Shown here piece after piece: positions 33,350-45,180 of a DNA stretch of 64,000 nucleotides. Origin of the DNA: Heterocephalus glaber (taxonomy: Eukaryota; Chordata; Mammalia; Rodentia; Bathyergidae); the NCBI RefSeq assembly GCF_000247695.1, contig NW_004624732.1, positions 44,325,676 through 44,389,675 on the forward strand, written 5' to 3'. The notes under the pieces were generated by a model. That model had not been told where the DNA came from, did no database searches, and saw only the letters and a list, made by a program, of their open reading frames with translations. Position numbers and translations under genes: made by a program. Within the stretch, counting starts at the first letter, position 1. Each line of letters starts with the position of its first letter.

Positions 33350-34965
33350 CATTTCTTAGAAAACTATAAAACTTATAGAATGGGATGGATGCATTTTGAT
33401 GCATTTATGGGAAATTAACATAGACTAAGCTTTAACATTATCTTCATTGGTCACTTAGCTAATTGCTTCAGCTCAGGAATGATTGATGGATGCCAGAGCA
33501 CTAATTAAGGATGGTAATTTTATTCCTCTTTGTATCTGTTTCATGTCAAGTAGGAGGAAGAGAGGTCTTAAAATATGCGCTACTAATTTTGTTTTTCACA
33601 TAAGGCTTTTTAAAACTATAAGTAAAGTCAAGAAAACTGTACAAGGACTAAGAAGGAGTCAAACAAAAAGAAGCGTAAAACATGATAGGCTCAAGACATA
33701 CCTGGCGTCTTCAAGAGAAGAGAAAGTAGGGAAACACGGCCTGTCCTGCACATCTCAGGGGGCTGTACCCCTGGGGCTTGCCAGCCGCGCTGCCAGGCTC
33801 TGAGCTCTTTGGCCTCAGCTGGGATCTGCCTTTGCTGGTTATCAGTGCTCTCTCCATAGGCAGGGAAGAGGAGGTGGACTTAGCAGACAAACTATATTGC
33901 TTAGATTGTACACTTTGTGAACACAGTGCCAAAAATGGATCATAGAATCCTAGTTCTAAGTGCTCTTCTGTTCTTGGAGATGGAGAATTGGAAAGCAAAG
34001 CTGTTTTTGTGACCTTTGAGGGCCCAAGGCTGACACTTCCCTTCAGTTTGTGTTTTGGGCAAGTCCTTTCACCTTTTGGAGAGTCTTACTTTGTGCCTGC
34101 CCCTGGGAAATGAGAACCCAGGACCCAAGTGATTCTAGGGCCCCATTTGAGTTTCCATACCCTGCACTCATCATTTTTTCTAAATAAACAGTAAGTAAAC
34201 TCACGGTTACTAAGGAGAAGGACCATGCCCTTGCTGATCACTGAAAATGTCCACAATGTCAAAATGCAGGATGGTAAAAAGTGAAGTTGAAAAATGAGGA
34301 AGGGGTGTGACGGGGTGTAATCTAAAGTGTTTTGAAGGGTGTGCACTTTTGAGGCTTCTGAAGCTCAGGGTTGAAAAATATACATCTCTTGCTAGCACAT
34401 TACAATGTTAGTTAAACTATATCTTGGTCCAGAAAGAGAGGCGGTGATAATGAGAGCAAGGGCAGCCCCATGGCGTAGGTGATCCTGTTTCCTGGATGAG
34501 GACAGTCTTGGATGATTGTATTTTTACTGAGTCTTTGAAAGAGAACACTAGACTCAACAAAGGGCAAGGGTCTAAGGAGGAGGAGGAAGAGGGGAGCAAG
34601 AGCAAGAGCAGATCTTAAAGAACTTAGTGCTATTATTATATTAATAAATATATCAAATTTATTATTGAAATTTTATATGATTAAACATATACAGAAATGT
34701 AGTGAAGAGTTTCATGAATCTCAATATTCCTATCCTCAAAATTCAATCATCAATTTATGGACATTTGTCATCTCATCCATGTAGCCATTCTATCTTGTTT
34801 TAAAATAGTTCCTTTGGGGCAAATTACATATACAATTTTATTTGAGACATTATTTAAAAGGCTTTATTTAAAAGATGGCTGAAATAAAAAGTCAACAGAA
34901 ATTCCCTAATTAAATTCAGTAGCAAGTCAAGGTTTAGATGTCTCCAGTTTCACTCTCTCTCTCTA

Positions 34966-34974
<9 letters not shown>
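33350..34974. other. Unique non-coding sequence
   Basis: No gene recognised. Includes a short MIR-like GTTTTGGGCAAGTCCTTTCA near 34051-34070 and a purine-rich tract at 34575-34610. Overlapping short open frames on both strands lack domains. Confidence 0.35.
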
Positions 34975-35022
<48 letters not shown>

Positions 35023-35026
35023 AAAT
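34975..35026. repeat. (AT)n microsatellite
   Basis: About 50 bp of alternating A-T with a single TTT interruption. Self-complementary, able to extrude as a hairpin. Confidence 0.95.
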
Positions 35027-35700
35027 GATTTGTTTGAATCTAGATCCTAACAAGGTCCATAGATAGCTATTGGTGACCATTTCCCTTAAGTCTCTTTTAA
35101 TCTATAAGTTTCTTTCTATCATTTTTCTCTTAATGACTATTTGGTGAGGAAACTGGGTCATTTTTCCTGTGAATTTTCTGATTTAATGATGAAATTTCTG
35201 TGTTATCTTTTCACATGTTCCTCAGTCTACTCCATTTCCTGCATCTGAAAACTAAAGACATGTCTAGATCCAGATGTTTATTTTTTATTTTTTTTGGCAG
35301 ATATGCTTCATGGAGGCATAGTGTATTTCTATCAGAAGGCAAACAATGCCCAATTCTGTCTTTTGGTAATACTGGGGGCTGTTTTTGATCATTGCCCAGA
35401 TCATTTAACTCATTAGGAACTGTAATATATTGATTGTACTAATATAACTCTTTAAAACTTGGTAGCTGAAATACTTCTATTATGAGAAAGTTCCCTTATT
35501 TGATTACTCTGAGGAAGTTTATGTTCATTATTATTTGCATAGAAAACTCTGGAAAAATCTGGATTTAACCCTTTAGTTGCCTGTTTTTAGCTTATATTAT
35601 ATTATATTAGTCATCTTCAAAGATGATTAATGAGAGCTGTAGGTGCATTTTTAAATTGGATCCTTTTGAACTTAAGGACTTAAAAATACATAAACTGAAC
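35027..35700. other. AT-rich unique sequence
   Basis: No gene seen. It contains the short tandem ATATT at 35596-35610. Confidence 0.35.
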
Positions 35701-36050
35701 TTGCAAGCTAGATGTAGGGTTTTTTTTGGTACTGGAGATTCAACTCCGGTCCTTGCACTTGCATAGCAGGCGGCCAAACCACTGAGCTAAATCCCGGGCC
35801 AGATGTAGGTTTTAATCCTGCCTCTGCCTTGTTATACCAGAAAAAGTCTTTTCTACTTTCTTCCCTTGGTTAAGTACTTGTCATCTTGGCTCTAAAATTC
35901 TCTTCTACAGGGACACTTTCTCTAACTTTTCTACCATGACGTGATTTCTTTAAATTCAGAGGCAATAACAGTGGTGTTATATTATTACTGTGAAGATTAA
36001 ATGAGATAATGGGTACAGAACATTGAGCTATTTTAGGCATTCAAGAGGTT
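35701..36050 (-). repeat. MIR SINE, reverse, split by an ID element
   Basis: After the ID insertion, GGTTTTAATCCTGCCTCTGC continues a reversed MIR, which ends in GTGAAGATTAAATGAGATAA and GGTACAGAACATTGAGC. The middle is diverged. Confidence 0.5.
35719..35800 (-). mobile_element. ID SINE nested in MIR
   Basis: Reverse ID element with T-run, GGTACTGGAGATTCAACTCC and CCACTGAGCTAAATCCCGGG. AGATGTAGG is repeated on both sides (35710-35718 and 35801-35809), giving a clean 9-bp target duplication. Confidence 0.9.
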
Positions 36051-36639
36051 TCCAGGTTTATTATTATTTTGGATATAATGGCCTTGGGCACTCACTTTGC
36101 TGATATCTTTATCTTGAAAGTATTGTCTAAAAAATTATGAAAAATGATTGTCTGCTTTTGTTCAAAAGTGCTCAATCCTATGACAGATTAACAGTATTTC
36201 ACAGAAGACTAAAATGTTCTGGAAAGTGGAAGAGAAGGAAGTAATGTGCAAGTCTCTTGCCCCAAAGTGTTGTATGGAAGAAAATAAAATAAGAATGACA
36301 TAAAAATAGATTCAAAGAATTATAAAGACAATTATAAAGACAATTCAGTTCAATAGGATGGGTGGACTATTTTAAATTAGGGAAAGGTCTCTGGGTATGC
36401 TGGATTCTAAGGGCAAGGAAAAACATCTTTCGGAGACATCTTTGTGAGAAGGGAAATCTTGAAGTTAGGGTTGACCTCATTCTCAGGGAAGGAACTCGCT
36501 GCTTTAGGAGGGTGACTAAATACTCTTGCAATACTCACTTGAAAAAAAACTATCTTTTCCATTTGCTCAATCTCCTAACACAGAACCAGAACCTTAGCTA
36601 TTTCTGCTGTACACCTTCAGTGCCCTCCCATGATAGTTT

Positions 36640-36925
36640 TGCTCGGGCTGGTTTTTGCCCTTCTTCCTCTGCCTTGCACCTATTTAATTTACACCACTTC
36701 AGGACTCAGGACTCTAGGGTGTCTTTCTCAGCTTTACTGCACTGGCAGAGCTAAGGCTTCCTCTACATTTCCTCATGACATCCTGTACACCTCCCTGTCG
36801 TGACTATCACGACTGCTCATACCTGCCAATTTCACTGAATTCTGGGCATCATGAGAATAAGGATTCTCTCATTCATCTTTGTGACCTCAGGAAATTGTCA
36901 GCATGTACTTAAGTGGAGAGCTAAC
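36640..36925 (+). repeat. L2 LINE 3' fragment
   Basis: CTGGTTTTTGCCCTTCTTCC, then TTGCACCTATTTAATTTACA, CTTCCTCTACATTTCCTC, ACACCTCCCTGTCGTGACTA and ATGAGAATAAGGATTCTCTC follow the 3' end of L2 in sense orientation. The region just before it (36100-36640) shows nothing that I can name. Confidence 0.5.
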
Positions 36926-37389
36926 AAAAAAATGTCTACACTCTTCAGGAAAAGAAAAATAGTGTGATATTTTTTCAATACATAATGTTACCCTTGTATG
37001 GGGAACCCTAGAGGATGTCATATATCGCAGAAAACTCACTTCACTGCTGTTGCTCAGAGAAGAAATTGAAAATACATGTGCAGCAGTCTTAATGACTAAG
37101 GTTACTCAAGCAGCAGTTCTCCATACTAATAAATGTCCTGAAGCTAACAGCCACCACTTTGGACACCTCTTGTAGTCGTAAAGGCCAGGAGTAACTTGTA
37201 TTAATCTCATGATGTGTCAATACATTTAGTATTAAAATATTTATGCAAGTTTTTCTTTTTCTGAAGTGTGTATACATTTTTTTGATGCACGCTGTATTTA
37301 AGAAATGATGAATGGTGATTGAAATCTTCTTACCTGGTGATTTGTAAATTTAGATTTGTATAAATTATTTAGTACTTGGAAGTGTAGCA
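36926..37389. other. Unique non-coding sequence
   Basis: Nothing gene-like. A short frame at 37089-37277 (minus) is without domains. Confidence 0.35.
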
Positions 37390-37530
37390 TCTGATTGGTC
37401 CTCCACAGGACCTGGTGCCAGTGCAGGCGTGGGCGCGGGTATGGTGAATTGGCATGGTGCAGCAAGCTGGCTCTGGAGGGGTGGGGTGGGTGGGCAGCAC
37501 TGGCTGGGCTGTCAGCCTGACTGACGATGA
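37390..37530. promoter_or_regulatory. GC-rich patch with EGR-type and inverted CCAAT sites
   Basis: GC content rises abruptly. CTGATTGGTC (inverted CCAAT box, 37391-37400) is followed by an exact EGR1 consensus GCGTGGGCG (37427-37435) embedded in GGCGTGGGCGCGGG, then a G-rich GGGGTGGGGTGGGTGGGC (about 37478-37495). It is too short for a CpG island. Promoter or enhancer activity is inferred from these sites only. Confidence 0.4.
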
Positions 37531-40500
37531 CCCCTGTGTGGAATGATAGGAGAAAGCAAGAAGTGTTTAGGGGGTAGCATCAGTCTTTTTCTGGTCTAGA
37601 CTGTGGAAACTGAGCAGAGGAAAACTGCATAGGGAATAAATGAGGGTGGGTAATTGTTGGGAGAGCTTTAAAAACATGGACATGTGACAAGGTTGCCTAT
37701 AGACATGTCCATCACAGATGTGCACGGTAACTTTTCCAGAAAAAAAGGCATCTTGTTGCCTAGAGAATTTGCTCATTCATCAAGGTTCTCAAAACACTCT
37801 GTTATCTACCTAAGAGAGATGTTTTCTGACATAAACAACTGTCTACCTGGTGTTAGAATTTCTCAACAGATAAGACACACTTGTGCTCAGGAAGGAACTT
37901 CTGCAGGCAGATAGCACACCAACTTTTATTGTTAATATGGGAAGAAAGGCATGCACCAGAATAACAGGAAAACCTACTCCGGTGTGTTGGCACCTGAGGT
38001 GGGGGAGGCTTGTGTTTTTGGTCAGGCACACTGAAAACATCAAGGACTGTTTTAGATTTTATTCCTTTCTTCAATGTTTAGTACCACCGTGAAGTTTTCT
38101 TAAAAAAAACACCCAGAATTATTTTAGACAGTGTTAGAAATGAACAATAAAATGCTTATAGTTAGAATCAGACTTGTCTTGTTACATTTCCTAGAGTTTA
38201 GCATTTGTGAATACCCATCTAATTAAATGTCTCCATCCATAACATATGTTTCTTTCCTGGGTGGAAGGATGGTGAAGAGTGGATCTTTTTCCAATTTTTT
38301 TTCTCTCATCATGTTTAAATATACAGAACTTCACACAGCAGCATTTTCCAACACTTCTATGTTTCCTGAACAAGCCTTGTTCAACATAAAGATTTATAAG
38401 CGACATTTTGATTTCTGATTTATATGGAATCAAGAAATTATACCAAATAAACTTTTAAATTACACTGATTAGGAAGTCTGATAAGTTCTTCTCAAGAGCA
38501 AAATATTTTTAAGTCTCTCTTTAGAATATGTTTTTGTGTTTGACAATGCTTCAGTCTCATACCAGTGAGGAGATTAAGTAAAATGCTAATTTGTTTAACA
38601 TGTTATATTTTAATATTTTTTATCCTAAACATGAACACAGAGACAATTCTGGGAAAACTTCATTTCCTTGGCAAGTCAATGGTTTACCTTGCTTCTTGTT
38701 ATTTGCTTTAAAAAGTGTCATATTTTTTCCTGCTAGATTCTTTCATTTTAGGAACCTGTTAAACAGTTTAGCCCAGTAGATATTAATAGTATTGATAAAG
38801 TATTCTTATTATTCCTTGTACAAATTATTTCTTAAGGATCAGCAGAAAGCCGACGATATTTAACCAGTTAATGACCTCAGGGAGTGATCGTGTAAGTGGA
38901 CAATTTTCAGAAATGCAAGCTGAGGTTAAAACTGGAACAGGTTGTCCTCATGACATGGTTCTGGCCTCCTTTGAATTATTATGAATTTTTGTTTGTTTCC
39001 TTTTTACTGTCAGGCCACCTTTCCTAAGAAGTTTAGATGGATGATTTAAGGGAGGTGTATTTTCAGGAGAACCTAGGGGTGACATTGGAAAGAAGTCCAA
39101 GTGAAATACAGATGGGGTCATTACAACATGGTCTTGAGCCCAATAACACTGGAGGAAGTAGGTAGGAGCTGGTGGCAGAAAGGAAAAGATACTGAGGTGT
39201 TTCTAACATGGGCACAGGAATATGTAGCAATAATAGAACATTACTAAAGTTTTCCTCTAGCATGAGTCATTGCCAGTTATAATTTGAGGTTTTATGCAGC
39301 CCCAAGAAAATACAATTTCTATGATTTTTAACTTATACTTTAGAAACTTGACAAGACAATGAATAAATGAATTCAAAATTCTGTCAAGATTCATTCTGTG
39401 ACTTCAGGTTAGCTGGTATAATGCGGCATTATTTAGTGATTCACGGATGTCTTTTCAGGTCTCACTTGTTAAAAAACAACACTGAAATAATTTTGATTGG
39501 TCATTTTAAGTAGTCCAGACTTAACTAGGGTGCAAATGTTGCATTTTAGTTTAACAATAGATAGGAACTTTGCAAATCCAAGTGAAGAATCTACCCATCC
39601 TAAAAAAATGGTTGGCTGTGCAGCTGAAATGATTGTATACTATATTTTTTAAACTTAATTAGAGACAGATGTATCTCTGGTTCAATAAGCTTCATGTTGT
39701 TAAATGTTAATGATAACATCTCCTTTCATCAGTATTATCAGAATTTTATTGTTAATATTATTTTACTGAATTTGTGGAAATATTTTGCTATTTCTTCTTC
39801 TTTTTTTCTGGTGGCGCTTGAGGTGTTTGGAGGGGTAAATATTTAGAAAGCTGGAGTTGAGATTGTGTGTTTCCCCAAAAGGGTAACACTGGAAAAGTTG
39901 GTAAAATTATAAACCAGAGTTTTATATACTCAACTTTTTATCTAAGATTTGCTTCTTCAAAGGAAAACCAAAACAGATACTGTCCTTAGACAAATTATCT
40001 ATCAGTATGAAGTTAAGCGTTTTACATTTCTTAATCTTTTCAGCCCATGAAAGTGTCCTTAAATTCCCCAAGATAACCCTAAAGGAGTAGGTTCTTTCAT
40101 AGAAGCTGCAGCCCCACAGCAGTCCCAGTCTCTTCCCAGCCTCAGTGTGGAGAAAGACTCCAGTGTTCGGTGATTATCTAACAGCTTTGAAATGCCACTC
40201 ATTCACGGCCCATTTCAACTTTCTCATGATCCTTAGGAGGCCCCAGCCTCCATTTTGAAAACAGAAAATAAAAAAATGACAGATCTATGAATACTGAAGA
40301 GAGGAGGTTAAAAGAGCGGTAGGGATTGTTAAGATCTAGTAACTTCTTTAAACTATCAGCCTCACATACATGGATTCTCAGGTAGATGCTCTAATGACTT
40401 GTAATTTTGCTGAGTACTTTATAAAACAGAGGAAAATGGCAAACTTAACAAAATGGTTGGCAAGGGGCAAAGCTGATTCAGTAGAAGAAAAAATGGTAGT

Positions 40501-42430
40501 CAGGCTACTTGCTGGAAGTTTGAGTACAAATTTGACAAGACAAGGAAGATAGATTGCACTCCAGTGAGAACTGTCTTCACACTTGAATTCAGAAATTTCC
40601 AGATCTCCTTCTTGAGGAGTCCTGTGAATAGAGAAGAGGGTAAAAAGAGAGGCAATTCAGAAGGGGGGTTTGGAGAGTAAACTGAAGATTTCCATGGAAA
40701 TAAGCTGTTTTTCTTACGACTTTTTATAGCCACTTTTAAGCTATTGCTTTCAGTTTACTTCAATGCAGTCACTGAAGTAGCTTAGAAAGAAATCTTTGAT
40801 ATGCCAGATCAACCAAAAGTTTTAAAATATCCTTTTGTGTCTCCATTTATAATGCAAATAGTAAGTTGGCATTTTAGGTTCATTTCACCATCGCCTCTGA
40901 AGTAGGTTAGCATACATAGTATGAGGAAGTGAAGGCAATCCCAAAAGACAGCACATCTTTGATAGTTCAATAATAATAAAAATGTATTTAGGTCTTTTCT
41001 AAATACCTTTCACCTCCTAAGAATATAAAAGAATGACAGGAAGAGCTCTAAGAAGAATAAGTTGTGGTTGCCCTCTACGTTGACTGAATGACTAACGATA
41101 CTGTTCTATGAATTACCCACTACTTAAACATTCCTTAAGTCTCTTATGTCTTAAGTCTTAAGTCTTTATGAGCTCATAAAAAAGACTTTGCTTATGTGTT
41201 TAGGAAAGCCAGTATCCTTTATATGCTGTCAGAACTGAATTTAACATACTGTTTCAATATAAGTTTAAAAACCGACAGATATTTTGTTATAGCAAGCAAA
41301 CTAGGCAATCACCTTAAACCTTCGTTTACATTTTAGTTTTATCATACATAAACATTCCCTAGTTGAAATAGTTTTAAAAAGTGGTGACTTATATTTGAGA
41401 ATGATGGAAAGAGACTGAATTCTGCTAGAAATAGTATTGCCACTGTAGTGTTTTACATGAGAATCTCAATTTTTTTCAGATATACTAAAAAAAGTCCACA
41501 TTAATTAATGTCAGAAACATAAATGAGGGTTGGCAATGATCATATATCCATGCTGGAAGGAGGGAAGGCTGGGAGCTCTGGGGAGTGTATAAACTCCAGA
41601 CTCTACTCTCCCATTTAAGCTCGTATATGAAACCTCCCAAGCAGTTTGAAGCTTCAGAATTTCTTCTCGGTGTCTGAACTCAAAATCCACTTTTGACCAA
41701 TCTTGCCCCCCTTCACTCCCCTACCAATGCAACCAGAGCAATAATGTTTCAGGAAGCTGAAGCTGAAGTGTTAGCAATAACCATTGGATAAACAGAAGTT
41801 TTACCGTCTTCTGTTTCATGATCGAGCTTTTGAAATGTAAACAATTTATAAGGAAAAAAGTGGACCATGTCAGATTTGAGAAACAAAGAAAAGCTTGATG
41901 GGAACAATCAGGGGTATTCTTTGTCAGGAGATGAAGTTTAGGACACCCCTGATTCTAAACTGTTTACATATACTGCTGTCTTCATTGTTCCTCTCAAGGG
42001 TTTCTTCCCTTCACTCTCTCCCTTTGCCCTCCAGGGCACTGACTTGGCTTCTTTTGCCTTTGCTTCTCCCAGAAATCTGGGTCACGGGCTCTCTCCCCGA
42101 CCCCCATCCTTCTGCCACTTAGCTTGTTGGGGAGGCTGGCTCCTCAGTTGCCCTCTAGGCTCAGCTTGATTTAGGGACCTTTATATACATTTCTTAATAG
42201 TTATATTTTAGGAGAAAAGAAGTCTCAAGGACCCTCTTTCTTTTCTATCTGACTTAAACTTTTCCATTTGACTTATAACTCTGATTAGAGACAAATCTTT
42301 ATTTTTTTACATTGCAACTGTTTCTGCTGCCTCACTTAACACAACTGACATGCAAGCAATCACATGTTAAACTGTATTATATGGAGCCCTATTTACAAAA
42401 ATGATGATAAAATGCTATAAAAAGATTGGA
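37531..42430. other. Long unique non-coding stretch
   Basis: Nearly 5 kb without a recognisable exon or clear repeat. A cluster of CTTAAGT words lies at 41133-41168. Short frames at 37567-38433 and 39063-40733 have no domain signal and overlap on both strands. Some of this may be very old LINE sequence that I cannot recognise by eye. Confidence 0.35.
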
Positions 42431-42439
42431 AATATGTAC

Positions 42440-42790
42440 TCTAGATGCTGTTGATGCACTGCCCAGATTCCGAGCAGTGGCCGGTACCTGTTTCCACAAG
42501 TTGTTTTGACTGTGGCTGGCAAGTTCACCATTGCTTCTTTCTGACCAGTGACTGACTGGGAAGGGGGTAGGGAGAAGCCTAGAAAAGACCAGACTCTTTG
42601 CCCAAAGGTGGGCCTATTGCTGTGGTGTGATTTGTGTCTCAGGGTTTCAGATCTACCTCAAGTTGCCTCTAGCTGAGTCCACATGCGTGCCCAGCATTCC
42701 ACCCCATCCTGCCTCCCTCCCTTCTCCTAATAAAGCATTTGCACAAGAATTCCTACCACAGGCCTTGTTTCTAGGAAATGTCACCAACAC
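42440..42790 (+). mobile_element. Old solitary LTR, ERVL-like
   Basis: The segment ends with a CT-rich CCTGCCTCCCTCCCTTCTCC, an AATAAA signal at 42729-42734, then CATTTGCACAAGAATTCCTA and GGCCTTGTTTCTAGGAAA. That is the usual end of an endogenous-retrovirus LTR (AATAAA then CTTGCAC-type R/U5). No internal retroviral genes flank it, so it is a solo LTR relic. The left end near GCTGTTGATGCACTGCCC is approximate. Confidence 0.55.
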
Positions 42791-43129
42791 ATAGACCTTT
42801 AAAGTAAAAACAAAATCTTATAATTGTTTGACAAAATCTTCAGTGTACATGAAATGGCCAATTTTAAGACAGACATTGAGGTAATAAAGCATTAGATTTT
42901 GAAAAAAAATATAAGAAGAAGATATTTTTCAATTGTGACAAAATTAAAGAAGTATGAAAAGTATTATTTTTTTGTCTCATAAAAAGAGGAAATACTTTTT
43001 AAGGAGTTGCACATATTTAAAACACTATTAGCTTAAGGAAATTGCACGAATGAGACTTTGGTGGTCTCTCTAGTATTTACATTGTGATTGGTTTTATGTT
43101 ATTCAAAGTAATTTCAATTACAGGACCCC

Positions 43130-43290
43130 AAGTCAATCTTATACTGTTTTGACAAGCAGGGATAATTATTAGCTCCATTTTCTACGTATAAAGATTGTAT
43201 TTCAGAAGGTTAAATGACTTCCCATATTTTATTGTTAATAGGTACGCGGTCCAAAATTGGAGTTCAAACCCAGATTTCTATGTGAAATAT
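43130..43290 (+). repeat. MIR SINE
   Basis: CTCCATTTTCTACGTATAAA, then TTTCAGAAGGTTAAATGACT, TCCCATATTTTATTG and GAGTTCAAACCCAGATTTCT follow the MIR core. Confidence 0.72.
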
Positions 43291-43489
43291 GAAGTAAAAT
43301 TTAAAGTTAATATAAACTACATCCTTATGTTTATCATAGGTTGGCCTTTTAAATTTTATCATTAAAAAATTTTATCATTAAATCCATTAATTTTGCCATA
43401 GCGATTCACTAACTAGAATTAATTTTGGTCAAAGTGATCATTTTCATATTAAATGTGTACATTAGTTACCTGTTTTGTAAGAAATTTTT

Positions 43490-44080
43490 CTAAAACTTAG
43501 GAATTTACAATACAAACTTATTTTCTCACAGTTTCTTTTAGGCAGAAATCTCTAGACAGCTTAGGTGCTTCTATCTCAAGGACTGTCACAAAACTACAAT
43601 GAACTGCAATGAAGGTGTTCACCACAGCATGATCTCATCTGAAGGCTAAGCAGAGAGAGGATTAGCTTCTGTCTCACTCAGGCATTTGTTAGAGAATTGA
43701 GTTCTTTGAGAGCTATTGCTCTGAGGGCTCCATTTCCACAGTGGCTGTTGACCAGTGGCCTCTCTCAGGTCCTGGTCATGTATCTTTTTCCACAGGACTT
43801 CTACAATATGCCAGCAAAAAAGGGGGCATGCAAGATGGAAGACAGAGGATTTTAGTAACTTAATCTTGGAAGTGACATCCACCAATTTTTCTGTGTTCTC
43901 TTGATTAGCAGTGAGTCAGGAGGCCCAACCCTTGTCCACACTCAATGGGAGGGGATTACCCATGGACTTGCACATTGGGACCTAAAGAGTTTCAGGAACC
44001 ACTTAGAGGCTGCCTATCGCACTGTCACTTGGTTTCTTTATCATGGACCTGCAACTTGATGGAACCACTGTTTTCTCTAT
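43490..44080. repeat. Ancient mammal-wide repeat, LTR-like
   Basis: TTATTTTCTCACAGTTTCTT, GAAGGTGTTCACCACAGCAT, GATCTCATCTGAAGGCTAAG, TTGGAAGTGACATCCACCA, CTCAATGGGAGGGGATTACC and CTTAGAGGCTGCCTATCGC follow, in order, a roughly 500-bp repeat widespread in mammals. I do not name the family. A minus frame at 43646-43885 lies inside and is not a gene. Confidence 0.55.
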
Positions 44081-44084
44081 AAGG

Positions 44085-45015
44085 AAGTTCTGGATTATTT
44101 TCAGTATGCTAATGTCTTGGGTTTAGGCATATGTGCTGCAGTTTAATGCTCTTCTCACTTGTTCTTCCTCCCACCCACTCCTCAATTTCTCTTCTCCTTT
44201 TGCTCTTCCTTTCTTGCTTCCTCTGCCCTCCCATTTCTAACTCTACTCACTTCTCTTTCAGGCTCCTTCTCCTCTCTTCTTGTGCTAGCATGATCATCTT
44301 CTTTTAAGAATGCAAGTTCTCTGTATCTGTTCCTTGCTACCATGGCCCTTGCCGTTCCTCCATCTGCCCACAGGGACCATGGCCAACCAGCAATTTTAGA
44401 TGCTGGCTTCTAAGTTTCTAAAGAAAGTGCTTCGATTCAACTATCAAGTCTAGTCTGTTTACCAAGTTCCTCTAGGAAGATGACACCCTAATGAAGTGAG
44501 ACAAAGTATTTTTTTATAGAACATTGAAAATCCCATTTTAGAAGGTTGGAGGAAGGGTAAGGACGCTTTCCTGCCTGCTAGTTCTCCATAAATAATGTTA
44601 GAATTGAGCTACATCTAGTGTCTTTTCTTGTGTCTTTTATGGTGGTTTCTTAAAATCATATAAAACATAGGCATGTCTAAGATAGTGATGATAATAATGT
44701 TGATGCTCACATAGGCCAAAGCATACTATTATGTTACTTATCTGAAATTAAATGTTTAGCCCTTGATGGGAGTGACTGAAAATTTTACCTCTCTTTCTAA
44801 TATGTAACATCATTTGAATAAATAAACGGGTATAGCACTATGATAGGTCTAAATAGATTGAATAGGTTGTCTATTTCAGCTACTAAAATATGGCAGAAAA
44901 AATATTTTCCAAAATCTTATGTTAAATTCAGGAAAACTATTAGTAGTAGTCCTATTTCATCAATAGAAGATGCTTTCAAAGAAAGGAGATTAATTTGATC
45001 CAGCAGTGAGGATAT
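44085..45015. other. Unique or unrecognised sequence
   Basis: A CT-rich stretch (44150-44290) and AT-rich DNA. No gene. CATGGCCCTTGCCGTTCC and CAGGGACCATGGCCAACC near 44341-44385 hint at an old repeat that I cannot assign. Confidence 0.35.
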
Positions 45016-45019
45016 TTCT

Positions 45020-45180
45020 TTTTTTTGGGGGGGCGGTGTTGGTTGTCTGAGACAGAATCTCTGTATGTAGATTGCCCTTATAATCACTATGTAGCCCATT
45101 GTGACCTCAAATTTGTGATCCTCCTGCTTCAGTCTCCTGAGTGCTGGGATTACCAGTGTGTGTCAATACTTTCAGTTGAG
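45020..45180 (-). mobile_element. B1/7SL-type SINE
   Basis: In reverse: TTTTTTGG run, TGTCTGAGACAGAATCTCTG, then CACTATGTAGCCCATTGTGA, CCTCAAATTTGTGATCCTCC and GTGCTGGGATTACCAGTGTG. A complete but diverged monomeric B1. Confidence 0.8.

Noticed and set aside
33711..34605. Overlapping minus-strand frames suggesting small exons
   Set aside because: No splice-site pairs or domains that I could support; frames overlap on both strands as expected by chance.
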